IMG/VR virus record: IMGVR_UViG_3300044691_000299
Location: 1-38,274 of that record
Source: a virus
Length of the DNA: 38,274 nucleotides
Strand: one strand, 5' to 3'
Shown here: positions 1 to 7,580 of the stretch, piece after piece
Layout: each line of letters begins with the position of its first letter
Numbering within the stretch: the stretch's first letter is position 1
Position numbers and translations under genes: made by a program
The notes under the pieces: model-generated
What the model was told of the DNA's origin: nothing
Database searches by the model: none
The model's input: the letters and a program-made list of their open reading frames with translations, nothing else

Positions 1-238
1 GAAGCTGCGAGCCAAGCTGCGAGCCAAGCTGCGAGTCAAGCTGCGAGCGAAGCTGCGAGTCAAGCTGCGAGCCAAGCTGCGAGTCAAGCTGCGAGCCAAG
101 CTGCGAGCCAAGCTGCGAGCCAAGCTGCGAGCCAAGCTGCGAGTCAAGCTGCGAGCGAAGCTGCGAGCGAAGCTGCGAGTCAAGCTGCGAGCGAAGCTGC
201 GAGCGAAGCTGCGAGCCAAGCTGCGAGCCAAGCTGCTT
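1..238. repeat. 12-bp tandem repeat, about 20 copies, with one variable codon
   Basis: The unit aagctgcgag(c/t)(c/g) is repeated without a gap and continues past the window edge. All copies are identical except two bases. On the minus strand these fall in one codon, giving GGC (Gly), GAC (Asp) or CGC (Arg). The unit is in frame with the minus-strand gene and encodes Q-L-x-S. The near-perfect DNA identity points to recent expansion or gene conversion; copy number in an assembly may be unreliable. Confidence 0.95.
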
Positions 239-550
239 ATTATCCGTCGGAGTTTCCTTTAATTCTATGCCATTTCGCAAACAATAAATTGTGTAAATTA
301 TTGGTAAAAATAATTTCTCATTTGCTTTTATATAATTGAAAAATATTTGAGCCTCATAAGGATTCTCGGCGACTAAAATACACGGCTTTTTATATTTTGA
401 AGTCTCGTAGTTCCAGTCTATTAAAGCCGCTGCACTTTCATAATTGAAAGCCCTGTAACGCCCTCCGTCAAACACACCTTTAGTGTACCTGGTAATATAC
501 TGTGGAATTTTTGCCCGTATCTCAGGTGTGAAGTCTTTTAAAGTTTTCAT
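1..550 (-). CDS. Partial protein with QLxS tetrapeptide repeats (C-terminus outside window)
   Basis: An ATG at 550 opens a minus-strand frame that runs off the window at base 1 (183 codons seen). Residues 1-104 are non-repetitive, starting [19 protein letters not shown] and including a stretch ending in [14 protein letters not shown]. Then follow twenty copies of a Gln-Leu-x-Ser unit in which x is only Gly, Asp or Arg. The general look (a non-repetitive head followed by QLxSQLxS repeats) recalls DUF6745-like Bacteroidota/phage proteins, but this is from memory and unverified. Function unknown. It lies downstream of the 720-1394 gene in the same direction. The plus strand is also open (EAAS/QAAS) through the repeat to a stop at 337-339, but has no visible start. 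Confidence 0.72.
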   Translation of the reverse strand, partial: MKTLKDFTPEIRAKIPQYITRYTKGVFDGGRYRAFNYESAAALIDWNYETSKYKKPCILVAENPYEAQIFFNYIKANEKLFLPIIYTIYCLRNGIELKETPTDNKQLGSQLGSQLRSQLRSQLDSQLRSQLRSQLDSQLGSQLGSQLGSQLGSQLDSQLGSQLDSQLRSQLDSQLGSQLGSQL

Positions 551-576
551 CGTTTTCTGGTTTTTTACTGCCAAAA

Positions 577-601
577 GCGTAAGCCGTTGTTGGCGTTACG
601 C
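577..601 (-). other. Bulged hairpin 1 upstream of the QLxS-repeat gene
   Basis: The arms GCGTAA/TTACGC and GCC/GGC pair around a 6-nt loop, with a single unpaired G on the 3' arm (plus-strand reading). It ends 27 nt upstream of the ATG at 550. A second hairpin at 671-695 has the same architecture with compensating base changes. No U-tract follows, so it is not a simple terminator. Confidence 0.6.
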
Positions 602-670
602 TAATGGTCTTTTAAACCTAAACTAATTATGAACCTTATTTACTCATGTGACCTACTTTTACCAGGTAAA

Positions 671-695
671 GCGCAAACCGTTTCTGGTGTTGCGC
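671..695 (-). other. Bulged hairpin 2, covariant with hairpin 1
   Basis: The arms GCGCAA/TTGCGC and ACC/GGT pair around a 6-nt loop, again with one bulged G in the same place. Relative to hairpin 1, T-A has become C-G and G-C has become A-T, so pairing is kept. It sits 25 nt downstream of the stop of the 720-1394 gene. The intergenic stretch 551-719 holds no gene, only these two elements. Confidence 0.6.
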
Positions 696-719
696 TGGAT
701 TAAAGCCGGGGCTACAATC

Positions 720-1394
720 TTAACCTAATAATTTTTGATTTGATGCAATGAGTTGTAATACCGTATCAGAATTTTCAAAAAACTTTTGCAGATTAATTAT
801 AAGACTATCAAATTTCGTATAGACATCTTCAAGAAATATTCTATTCTCCGGGGTATCGTCAATTATTATTGGATTTTCATTATAATAAGACATGCTTATA
901 GTATTTGACCAAGTTGTATTTTGCCAAGTGTAAACCGGCTTTCCAGCACCTGTTTTGGTTTCAACGGCAAGAATGAATTTGAATTTTTGTTCAAGTTCCT
1001 TTGATTCGGGGTTGCCTTGATTGCGTTCGTATTTATCAGTTTTTTCGCTTGACTTACCTTTGCACCAAACAATTATAACATTCTTAACAACCTTTGATGC
1101 ATTGCCGCAATAATGAAATAAATATTTAAGTATATCTATTAAATCTGATTCCGACTCATTAGCAATAGCAAAGCCATTAACACCTCTTATATTTCTTGCT
1201 GAAGAAATATAATATTTTTCTTTTAGATCATCGGGCATAGTATTAATAGCGTCCTCGAAAGACTCCGGTGGTACAATGTAAAATACCTTAGAATTAACAT
1301 CATACATTATGTTAACGTCCACAAAGTGTTCGTTTGATATCGTATCATTGGTGCTGACCGTATATGATACGGTTAAAGTTCTGATTTTTGGCAT
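720..1394 (-). CDS. Hypothetical phage protein, 224 aa
   Basis: I do not recognise a family. I chose the start MPKIRTLTVSY at 1394 over the longer frame from 1406, because the ATG overlaps the stop of the upstream 47-aa gene (TAATG), a coupling used throughout this genome. The protein has a beta-rich N-terminal half (VSYTVST..., FVDVNIMYDV), a DDLKEKYYISSARNIRG segment, a charged middle around residue 120-140 and a helical C-terminus. No signal peptide or membrane segment is seen. It is probably co-transcribed from the promoter near 1557-1589. Confidence 0.72.
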   Translation of the reverse strand: MPKIRTLTVSYTVSTNDTISNEHFVDVNIMYDVNSKVFYIVPPESFEDAINTMPDDLKEKYYISSARNIRGVNGFAIANESESDLIDILKYLFHYCGNASKVVKNVIIVWCKGKSSEKTDKYERNQGNPESKELEQKFKFILAVETKTGAGKPVYTWQNTTWSNTISMSYYNENPIIIDDTPENRIFLEDVYTKFDSLIINLQKFFENSDTVLQLIASNQKLLG

Positions 1395-1537
1395 TACGCA
1401 GGACAATTATAATCAAGTGAAATATTCAAACGATTAGCGATTTGACTAATTTTATAACTGTGATATTGTTTACCTTTTCGAGTTGCATAACCATACCAGT
1501 TAGCATCATCGTACATTTTTTGAAGTAGTGCTTTCAT
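1394..1537 (-). CDS. Small hypothetical protein, 47 aa
   Basis: The frame starts MKALLQKMYDDANWYGYATR and ends ISLDYNCPA. It lies 19 nt downstream of a perfect TATATTTG box, and its stop overlaps the next start (TAATG). The C-terminal half (YKISQIANRLNIS) could be a helix-turn-helix-like helix pair, but it is too short to call a domain. It is the first gene of a three-gene minus operon ending in the QLxS-repeat gene. Confidence 0.62.
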   Translation of the reverse strand: MKALLQKMYDDANWYGYATRKGKQYHSYKISQIANRLNISLDYNCPA

Positions 1538-1556
1538 AATGTTTAAATTTATATAA

Positions 1557-1589
1557 CAAATATAAAAACTTATTTTTAATATTTACAAG
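1557..1589 (-). promoter_or_regulatory. Bacteroidota-type promoter, minus strand
   Basis: Read on the minus strand, CTTG (1586-1589) is followed by a 21-nt spacer and TATATTTG (1557-1564). This matches the TAnnTTTG -7 element and a TTTG-like -33. It drives the 47-aa gene at 1537. An AT-rich inverted repeat (AAAAACTT at 1564-1571, AAGTTTTT at 1587-1594) overlaps it and may end the replication operon, which stops at 1608. Confidence 0.6.
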
Positions 1590-1607
1590 TTTTTTATTAA
1601 AAATAAT

Positions 1608-1793
1608 TTATTTGGGTTTATCTGTTTGTATTACTGGCGATTTACGAGGCGTTGAACGGATTTCAGCTTGCTTAGTAAAAGCTTCAGCTATGTCAAAAGC
1701 AACAAAGGCTAAAACGTCCGGATGATCTTTTCCGGTGTAATTGTGAAGCATTGCTTTTAAAAAATTTTCTGCCAACTCTGTTTTACTTTTCAT
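1608..1793 (-). CDS. Small hypothetical protein, 61 aa, after VapE
   Basis: This is a small, mostly helical protein (KTELAENFLKAMLHNYTG..., DIAEAFTKQAEIRSTPRKS) with a basic, probably disordered tail. Its ATG overlaps the VapE stop by four bases (ATGA), so it should be translated with the replication protein. No family is recognised. It is the last gene of the replication operon. Confidence 0.7.
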   Translation of the reverse strand: MKSKTELAENFLKAMLHNYTGKDHPDVLAFVAFDIAEAFTKQAEIRSTPRKSPVIQTDKPK

Positions 1794-4171
1794 AATATAT
1801 CCTCCGTTTCATGTTGAATTGTTTTTACTAGTGGTTTATATTCTTCAATTCGGATGTATGCCCGTTGGCGGCCGTATATTGAAAAAGTAAGCGGATTGTC
1901 GGCTTTTTGCCAACCGGGTATTGCAGCCATACTTTCATGAATACTTTTTGTATTATAGGCGGTCATATCTGATATCTCCCTTTTAAACAACTCTACCCAT
2001 ATCTCGGCCGAGCATACTTTTGTTCTGTAGTTAGCTCCACGTGCCATTAAAAGTTCGTCTCCAAAAATATAATTACGCCTCTCGTGTCGGCTTAGTTCAT
2101 CCCAGTTATCCGGTAGCGGCATTTCCAGATAGTTCGCTATAATTCCGGTTCGCTCATCGCTGTTACCGTGTTTCTTCTGTTCTTCTTTAGCCAATGCGTG
2201 AACCTCATCCGGAATGTCCAGCGTTTCCCCTAATTTACAATAGTGCTTTGCCTCGGCCCATACCTGGTCGACATCCGGTATGGCAGCCATTTTCTTATAT
2301 ACCTCTACAGGCCAAAACCGGCGGTTGCCTGCATCCCCCCGGAGAAAGTTACTGATATTGGTTGTGCCCCAGAATACCGTTTGCCGCGGGTGCACGTTAT
2401 TACGGCGTCCGTAAGATGACCTGTATTTATCCATAGTGCGGGACAGGAAAGATTTAATAGCGGTCACGTCGGCTTTATTTAAGCCTTCCAGCTCGCCCAT
2501 CTCCATTATCCATGTGCCCTGCAGCTGCTGCATAGAATCGACGCCTGTAACGCCTACAAACGTGTCTGAGAACCATTTCCCGCCAAGAAGGGAAAGCAGT
2601 GTTGATTTACGTAAACCTTCCTCGCCTATAATGACCAGTGTATTGTCAAACTTAGTGCCCGGATAATATATACGGGTAGCGCAAGCTAATAATGCTTTGC
2701 GGGTTACCGTACGAATGTACAGGTTGTCTGTAGCTCCCAGGTGGTCTATCAGTAAAGTATCTATACGGGATTTTTTATCCCATTCGAGTGTATCGAGGTA
2801 ATCCCGTACCGGGTGTTTTTTATATTTAAAGCAAACATTGTCAAATGCTTTTTTAATGTTGGCAGCATGGTGGATCCGGTATTTGCGCGATATGTAAGAT
2901 TCCAGGTTCGAGTCGTCAATGTCTTTCAAGTCGCGCAGCCGGTCGCCTTCCTCCCAGGGGAATGGCAGTTGCCCGAAGGTCCGGTCCTCAAACTCATCAT
3001 AATAAAACTTGTTTTTAAGCTTCGGGTCGTTGTCAATGATCAGCTCAAAATTTGGTATCGTTTGCTCGGTTTGCCCGAAACGGTCAACGGTTAGTTTTGA
3101 AAGCCAGTCATTGTTTTGTTCTTCCAGTTCTTCTTTTTCTATCGGGGCAAAATCCGCGATGGCTGCTTCTTTTATAACCGCGGGCAGTGTAGCTATGAAT
3201 TTCATCATCGCTTTACTGGATGGTAGCGAAGCGGTTGTAGTAGCTTTGGAATCGGCGTCCTTTTTACCGAATTTATGTATGCGCACCATGTCAAAGGCGT
3301 TGCATAATGTTTCCTGTATCGGGTCAGTCCCGTGATGACTGTAAATGAACAGGCCGTTTTGGTAGATCACGGCGCCGGACGCGGATGAGCCTGCGGTATA
3401 GGTCATCCTGTCATCAGTGGTTTGTTCGTATACACCAGGGATAAACTCCTGGGCGCCATATACGTCGTAAGCACGGCAGAATGCCCCTATAAGCCCCGGT
3501 TTATCACCAGGATCACCTTGTTTATCTGCGAGGTGATCAATTAATTTTTTACCCTCTGGATGTTGCGGCCATGCGGTGATATCTAACGGATCAACATACT
3601 GTGATAAAATAGTTTGCGGGTTGAGAAAATAGGTGTTTTGGTTTTCGGTGTAAAATACACCGTCGTGCGGGGTTGATGGCCAATACATCAGCCGTTCGTG
3701 CTGAAACGTTGTCGGGTCAAACATGCTCATTCCTACCTGCTCTGCTATTTTTCGTGAAATTGCCCCGTACTCATCAGGGGTAACAGGGTTGCTGAGGGGT
3801 ATAATAAGGCGTATACGGGGGTTTTCCGGTGTGTGGCTATGTGTGGAGTATATCAGGGTTGTAAAGTCGTATAGCTTCGTTATAATAGCCCACACATTGG
3901 GGGTAGCTTTATCCAGGTCAAGAGTGATCATGGAACGGTGCCGGATACTGGTTTTTGACCGCCTGCCGTCATTTATGTACCCGGCTACAAAAGAACCGTT
4001 TTTCTTAGCCTCTGCTTTTTCAGGTTTTGTCATCCGTGCGTACTCCGCAGATGATTCTGAAGTACGCATCGTTTCTGATAACCTTTTAGATAAAGAGGGC
4101 CAATCTGTTTTTTTATTGGTCCAGTCACGAAGGTTACTTTTAGTCGCCGTAGCAATATCAAAAGTTAGCAT
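1790..4171 (-). CDS. VirE/VapE-family phage primase-helicase
   Basis: A 793-aa replication protein. Residues about 45-180 look like an archaeo-eukaryotic primase-like/VirE N-terminal domain: SMITLDLDKA with acidic D85/D87, the HTPENPRIRLIIPLS stretch, and FDPTTFQHERLMYWPS. Residues about 440-680 match the virulence-associated E (VapE) superfamily-3-like ATPase, with Walker A GEEGLRKST near 516-524, an acidic WIMEMGELEGL strand near 554 and an arginine-rich GNRRFWPVEV near 616. In the family such proteins prime and unwind phage DNA. It overlaps the genes on both sides by a few bases. I see no frameshift. Confidence is high for the helicase half and moderate for primase activity. Confidence 0.93.
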   Translation of the reverse strand: MLTFDIATATKSNLRDWTNKKTDWPSLSKRLSETMRTSESSAEYARMTKPEKAEAKKNGSFVAGYINDGRRSKTSIRHRSMITLDLDKATPNVWAIITKLYDFTTLIYSTHSHTPENPRIRLIIPLSNPVTPDEYGAISRKIAEQVGMSMFDPTTFQHERLMYWPSTPHDGVFYTENQNTYFLNPQTILSQYVDPLDITAWPQHPEGKKLIDHLADKQGDPGDKPGLIGAFCRAYDVYGAQEFIPGVYEQTTDDRMTYTAGSSASGAVIYQNGLFIYSHHGTDPIQETLCNAFDMVRIHKFGKKDADSKATTTASLPSSKAMMKFIATLPAVIKEAAIADFAPIEKEELEEQNNDWLSKLTVDRFGQTEQTIPNFELIIDNDPKLKNKFYYDEFEDRTFGQLPFPWEEGDRLRDLKDIDDSNLESYISRKYRIHHAANIKKAFDNVCFKYKKHPVRDYLDTLEWDKKSRIDTLLIDHLGATDNLYIRTVTRKALLACATRIYYPGTKFDNTLVIIGEEGLRKSTLLSLLGGKWFSDTFVGVTGVDSMQQLQGTWIMEMGELEGLNKADVTAIKSFLSRTMDKYRSSYGRRNNVHPRQTVFWGTTNISNFLRGDAGNRRFWPVEVYKKMAAIPDVDQVWAEAKHYCKLGETLDIPDEVHALAKEEQKKHGNSDERTGIIANYLEMPLPDNWDELSRHERRNYIFGDELLMARGANYRTKVCSAEIWVELFKREISDMTAYNTKSIHESMAAIPGWQKADNPLTFSIYGRQRAYIRIEEYKPLVKTIQHETEDIL

Positions 4172-4374
4172 ATTTTATCCGTTAAGCGGTGAACAGTGAT
4201 CGTAGTTTCGTCAGTCCAGGTTTTGAACATACGTTCCGGATGTTTTTTAGATATCCGGTAACTTATTTCGAAACGGATCGTTTGTTTATGCTTTAAAGGA
4301 AATTTTGCAGATTCACCGGGTGGTATTTGGCACACTAATTCCGACCAGGTAATCGCATTTAAGACTTGTTCCAT
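4165..4374 (-). CDS. Small hypothetical protein, 69 aa, before VapE
   Basis: First gene of the replication operon; its end overlaps the VapE start by seven bases. The protein is beta-rich and basic (KHKQTIRFEISYRISKKHPERMFKTW). It could be a replication accessory or DNA-binding protein, but no motif proves it. Its ATG lies about 20 nt downstream of a good Bacteroidota promoter. Confidence 0.7.
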   Translation of the reverse strand: MEQVLNAITWSELVCQIPPGESAKFPLKHKQTIRFEISYRISKKHPERMFKTWTDETTITVHRLTDKIC

Positions 4375-4393
4375 AAAAATATGTTTTGAAGTT

Positions 4394-4425
4394 CAAACTT
4401 AAACTTTTGTTTTCAGAGAAGCAAA
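4394..4425 (-). promoter_or_regulatory. Promoter of the replication operon
   Basis: On the minus strand TTTG (4422-4425) is separated by 20 nt from TAAGTTTG (4394-4401). Both elements match the Bacteroidota consensus exactly with normal spacing. The leader to the ATG at 4374 is about 15-18 nt. Confidence 0.65.
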
Positions 4426-4702
4426 TTATTTTTGAAAAATAGTACGTTCTCGCTAAGTGTCTGATAATCAAGGAAAGTTATACAACATGCAACGCACGAA
4501 CCATTAATTCTTATAAGGTATTCTAAAAAATAAGTTACGTTGGCACTATGTTATACATAGTACTAATAACTATTTAATTTATAATAATATTTACATAAAT
4601 ATACGTTGTATGCGTTGTTATGTATGTAATATATTAATATAGAGTGGTTTAAGGTGCAACGAAAGGGGTACAACAAAGGTGCAACGATTAAAAAATGGTT
4701 GC
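4426..4702. promoter_or_regulatory. Divergent control region with TGCAACG repeats and a dyad; possible origin
   Basis: No gene is supported here. The region is AT-rich and lies between the divergent replication and terminase promoters. It holds GGTGCAACGA at 4653-4662, the variant GGTACAACAA at 4667-4676 and GGTGCAACGA at 4678-4687. Paired CAAC units lie in opposite orientations at 4482-4494 and 4603-4618. A perfect dyad ACTATG-TTATA-CATAGT is at 4545-4561. These could be iterons of the replication origin or operators for the adjacent promoters. Confidence 0.5.
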
Positions 4703-4737
4703 TTTGTTGATAATTCGATGATTTGTCGGTAAGTTTG
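4703..4737 (+). promoter_or_regulatory. Promoter of the terminase genes
   Basis: TTTG at 4703-4706, a 23-nt spacer and TAAGTTTG at 4730-4737 match the Bacteroidota consensus. The ATG of the small terminase is at 4756. The repeat triplet at 4653-4687 ends 15 nt before the -33 element, in a position suited to an activator or repressor. Confidence 0.6.
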
Positions 4738-4755
4738 AAAATAAAAATAAGTTTT

Positions 4756-5298
4756 ATGGCAGCACCGGTGGGAAATCAGTTTTGGATGCAACGAACTAAA
4801 CATGGGCGGGATAAACTTTTTTCTGATCCTGAAATATTCTGGCAGGAGTGCGTTCGTTATTTTAATTGGTGTGATAACAATCCATTAAAAGAGGAAGATT
4901 TTAGAGGTAAAGACGCTGTAAGTGTGACACTTAACAAAATGAGGGCTTATAGTTGGTCAGGTCTTGGGGTATTCCTGGATTGTGATTTGAGGCGATATAA
5001 ATCTGCTTTTAACGGAAATGTCGGGGAGGATCAAGTCAGTGGTTTAGTGGATTTGTCTCAAGATTTTGTAGCGATCCTCTCGCGGGTTAGTCAAATAATG
5101 TTCACTCAAAAATTTGAGGGAGCCGCCGCCGGATTACTAAAAGAGAACGTTATTGTACGTGATTTAAGCCTCGCAGAGAAGTCTGACATTCGTCAATTGA
5201 ATGTTAATCAAACCGACTATATTGAGTATACAGAGGTCTCCGATGAAGCTTTAAAAGAAATAAAGAATGCAAATAAACGCCTCAAAAGCAATAGCTGA
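4756..5298 (+). CDS. Terminase small subunit (gp3-like DNA-packaging protein)
   Basis: A 180-aa protein starting MAAPVGNQFWMQRTKHGRDK; the longer frame uses a TTG and would overlap the promoter, so I reject it. The N-terminal pattern (FSDPEIFWQECVRYFNWCDNNPL, then YSWSGLGVFLDCD) matches the GP3_package family, which recognises phage DNA and recruits the large terminase. The C-terminal half is charged, and its last 32 bases overlap the terminase large subunit gene. The position directly before the large subunit supports the call. Confidence 0.85.
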   Translation: MAAPVGNQFWMQRTKHGRDKLFSDPEIFWQECVRYFNWCDNNPLKEEDFRGKDAVSVTLNKMRAYSWSGLGVFLDCDLRRYKSAFNGNVGEDQVSGLVDLSQDFVAILSRVSQIMFTQKFEGAAAGLLKENVIVRDLSLAEKSDIRQLNVNQTDYIEYTEVSDEALKEIKNANKRLKSNS

Positions 5299-6817
5299 GC
5301 TGTGCCGTCGTTCGTTATTTGAGTTTGTCCAGGAGTTTTGGGACGTGATCATCCCTGAGGATCCGGTCTGGAACTGGCATATCAAATATATCTGCGACGA
5401 AGTGCAAATCGCCGCCCTTCGTGTATGCAGACTGGCAGAGCGTCCGGCGGTTTTTGACGGCGTTCGTTTTACAATGCCAAAGAAGCCACGTGAACAAAAA
5501 CACTATGATTTACTTATAAATGTGCCACCGGGTAGTTCTAAATCAACCATAGTAACCGTGATGCTGCCGGCGTGGTTGTGGACTATCGACCCGACCCTTC
5601 GTGTAATAAGCGCGTCGTACTCCGGCGACCTCAGCCAGGATCATGCCGTTCGTTCCAGGGACATTATCCAGTGCGACAAATACAAATTATATTTTCCTGA
5701 AATAGAGATCAGGGCAGACCAGAATAATAAAAACAATTACAAAAACACGATGAACGGCGAACGTTACGCGACGTCCGTCGGTGGTACGGTCATGGGTATC
5801 CATGCACACCTTATTATAATAGATGATCCGCTGAACACCAAACAATCGATCAGTGAAGCAGACCTGCCGGCGGCCGCGTCGTTCGTCAACACCACTTTAT
5901 CAACCCGAAAAGTTGACAAAGCTGTGACATTAACGATCATGGTGATGCAAAGATTGAACGAATTAGATCCGGCGGGGGTCTGGCTTCGCCAGCGGGACCA
6001 GGAAGGCCGGAAAATTAAACACATCTGCCTGCCCGTTCGTTTATCAGACAAAGTTTATCCGCCCGAATTAAAAGAAAATTACGTTGATGGGCTATTGGAC
6101 GTCGTTCGTTTAAATGACGAAGTGCTGCAGAACGCTAAAATAGAGCTTGGTTCGTATGGCTTCGCCGGGCAAATGGAACAAAACCCTTCGCCGGAGGGCG
6201 GCGGCGTCTGGCAGCGTTGGTTTATACCAGTGCCCGACAAAGATATGCCATCACCGGAAGTAATGACCGGATACGGGACCGACTGGGATACGGCCTACAC
6301 GGATAAATTAACAAACGCTGGCAGTGCTGCAGTCGTTAGTGGTAAATTCGGTGGGAAAATGTACATTGATAGTGTTGCCTGGTTCCATAAAGAGTTCCCG
6401 GAATTGATCAACACTATGAAAAACTTCCCGGATCCACACTACATCGAAGCAAAAGCCAGTGGAAAATCTGCTAAACAAACACTGTTAACCGCAGGTATCC
6501 CTGCCATTGAGGTCCAGGTAAACGGCGATAAGTTAGCCAGGGCGCGGGATGCAACACCTAAAGCGGAGGCTGGGTTGGTTTATTGTCGGGCCTCTATACT
6601 TGAAAAAATCTACTATGACACGGACCAGGGTATTTTGAAATTCCCGAACGGTGCCAAACAAGATTTAGCTGATACAATAGCCCAGGCCATACAACGTCAT
6701 TTTGGGCGGCCGGAACGTAAATTTGCCGTAGGCTGGCGCAAAAATAAACCGCCGGAGGGTGTACCGGCGGAGGGTGTACCGGCGGTTAATGAGGTCGTTA
6801 GTTTGATCAACGATTAG
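5267..6817 (+). CDS. terL: Terminase large subunit
   Basis: A 516-aa packaging motor. Walker A is PPGSSKST at 87-94 and Walker B is LIIIDD at 182-187, with the coupling region around IMVMQRLNELDP. The C-terminal RNase H-like nuclease shows acidic D339 and D341 in GTDWDTAY, E394 in YIEAKASG, and QDLADT near 465-470. It hydrolyses ATP to translocate DNA and cuts concatemers at the procapsid. The C-terminal tail has a small duplicated PEGVPAEGVPA motif encoded by a 15-bp direct repeat that also forms a hairpin. The gene ends one base before the stop of a convergent small gene. Confidence 0.95.
   Translation: MQINASKAIAELCRRSLFEFVQEFWDVIIPEDPVWNWHIKYICDEVQIAALRVCRLAERPAVFDGVRFTMPKKPREQKHYDLLINVPPGSSKSTIVTVMLPAWLWTIDPTLRVISASYSGDLSQDHAVRSRDIIQCDKYKLYFPEIEIRADQNNKNNYKNTMNGERYATSVGGTVMGIHAHLIIIDDPLNTKQSISEADLPAAASFVNTTLSTRKVDKAVTLTIMVMQRLNELDPAGVWLRQRDQEGRKIKHICLPVRLSDKVYPPELKENYVDGLLDVVRLNDEVLQNAKIELGSYGFAGQMEQNPSPEGGGVWQRWFIPVPDKDMPSPEVMTGYGTDWDTAYTDKLTNAGSAAVVSGKFGGKMYIDSVAWFHKEFPELINTMKNFPDPHYIEAKASGKSAKQTLLTAGIPAIEVQVNGDKLARARDATPKAEAGLVYCRASILEKIYYDTDQGILKFPNGAKQDLADTIAQAIQRHFGRPERKFAVGWRKNKPPEGVPAEGVPAVNEVVSLIND
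6747..6787 (+). repeat. 15-bp direct repeat inside a hairpin at the terL 3' end
   Basis: GGAGGGTGTACCGGC occurs at 6754-6768 and 6769-6783. It is bounded by AACCGCCGG (6747-6755) and CCGGCGGTT (6779-6787), a perfect inverted repeat. The same AACCGCC/GGCGGTT stem recurs around the portal gene. Confidence 0.75.
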
Positions 6818-6832
6818 TTATTTTTTAACTAA
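6814..6832. terminator. Inverted repeat over the convergent stops of terL and the next gene
   Basis: TTAGTTA (6814-6820) and TAACTAA (6826-6832) pair perfectly around a 5-T loop, covering both stop codons. It could act as a weak bidirectional terminator or block antisense reading. No long U-tract follows on the plus strand. Confidence 0.4.
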
Positions 6833-7030
6833 AGTATCAGGTACTTGTTGGTAATGATAGTTATTAAAGGGTAGAGGTAGCTCATTCTTAGCATACATTT
6901 TGGCGTTTAATTCATCTTCAAACCGGTGTGCGTACTCAATATCACAAGCATCAACACCTGGTTGTCTAAAATAAAACCGGTAGATTATACCGTTGTGCAC
7001 CCTTTTTTCGTAGAAAATAATAGTTTTCAT
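6818..7030 (-). CDS. Small hypothetical phage protein, 70 aa
   Basis: The protein starts MKTIIFYEKRVHNGIIYRFY and is a beta-rich small protein without membrane segments. It is the last gene of the minus accessory cluster. Its leader shares a CTAACAA(C/T)TATTAAT block with the leader of the preceding 57-aa gene. Function unknown. Confidence 0.7.
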   Translation of the reverse strand: MKTIIFYEKRVHNGIIYRFYFRQPGVDACDIEYAHRFEDELNAKMYAKNELPLPFNNYHYQQVPDTLVKK

Positions 7031-7048
7031 AATTAATAGTTGTTAGTA

Positions 7049-7222
7049 TTAATGTTTTTTCAGTACAACTTCAAAAATTGCGTCCTTATATTCAGGCATG
7101 ATTATTTTGGTCCAATAGCCTTCATCAATCATTTTTTGTGCTTTGGCCCGGCCGTATTCCCCATAAAATCCGGTTGCCATTAAGAAATTAGGGTAGTTTG
7201 TTGCTCTTACTTCGTATTCCAT
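7049..7222 (-). CDS. Small hypothetical protein, 57 aa
   Basis: The frame starts MEYEVRATNYPNFLMATGFY and ends EVVLKKH. The composition is protein-like (GEYGRAKAQKMIDEGYWTKI suggests one helix and a strand). The ATG is two bases after the stop of the preceding gene, so coupling is likely. No family is recognised. Confidence 0.65.
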   Translation of the reverse strand: MEYEVRATNYPNFLMATGFYGEYGRAKAQKMIDEGYWTKIIMPEYKDAIFEVVLKKH

Positions 7223-7224
7223 GA

Positions 7225-7416
7225 TTAATAATTGTTAGGATCAATATTTTCAAGTGGTATGTTTTCAAAGAAGTTTTGATCAATAAAGGTAGCTTTCATA
7301 AAGATGCTATGATTATAGCAATCAACTAAAGAAGTCAATTGCATTTTAATAGCTTCGTCGCGCTTTATATAAAGTGTTTCAAGCTCTTTTTCGTGTTGCC
7401 AAAGTGATTTTTTCAT
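7225..7416 (-). CDS. Small hypothetical protein, 63 aa
   Basis: A charged helical N-terminus (QHEKELETLYIKRDEAIKMQ) is followed by an aromatic tail. Its ATG overlaps the stop of the HTH-like gene by four bases (ATGA). Function unknown. Confidence 0.66.
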   Translation of the reverse strand: MKKSLWQHEKELETLYIKRDEAIKMQLTSLVDCYNHSIFMKATFIDQNFFENIPLENIDPNNY

Positions 7417-7580
7417 AGTTTTAAGTCTTTTTTTATAAGGTTTTCAATTTCTGTTAATTCGTTTTCAGTTAGTTTTTTGTGACTACCTAAACCATTTATA
7501 CGATTATATAAGGTAGTCGGGCGCGTGTTAAGTATCCGCGCCAGGGCGGATACATTGATCAGTTTTGATTTGATGTTCAT
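7413..7580 (-). CDS. Small HTH-like DNA-binding protein, 55 aa
   Basis: The sequence SKLINVSALARILNTRPTTLYNRINGLG reads as a helix-turn-helix: a first helix VSALARIL, a turn, and a recognition helix RPTTLYNRI. It is followed by an acidic helix. Both ends overlap neighbours by ATGA junctions. It may regulate the accessory cluster or other phage promoters. The HTH call is by pattern only. Confidence 0.65.
   Translation of the reverse strand: MNIKSKLINVSALARILNTRPTTLYNRINGLGSHKKLTENELTEIENLIKKDLKL

Noticed and set aside
1-238. CRISPR array
   Set aside because: The 12-bp units are contiguous, with no spacers.
1-339. Plus-strand frame with EAAS/QAAS repeats
   Set aside because: No start in the window and the downstream part looks random; the minus frame has an ATG and a protein-like non-repetitive N-terminus.
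2436-4199. Plus-strand frames across the VapE gene
   Set aside because: They are antisense shadows of a clear 793-aa protein with conserved motifs.
4618-4803. Minus-strand 61-aa frame
   Set aside because: It covers the terminase promoter, repeats and start and has an unlikely composition.
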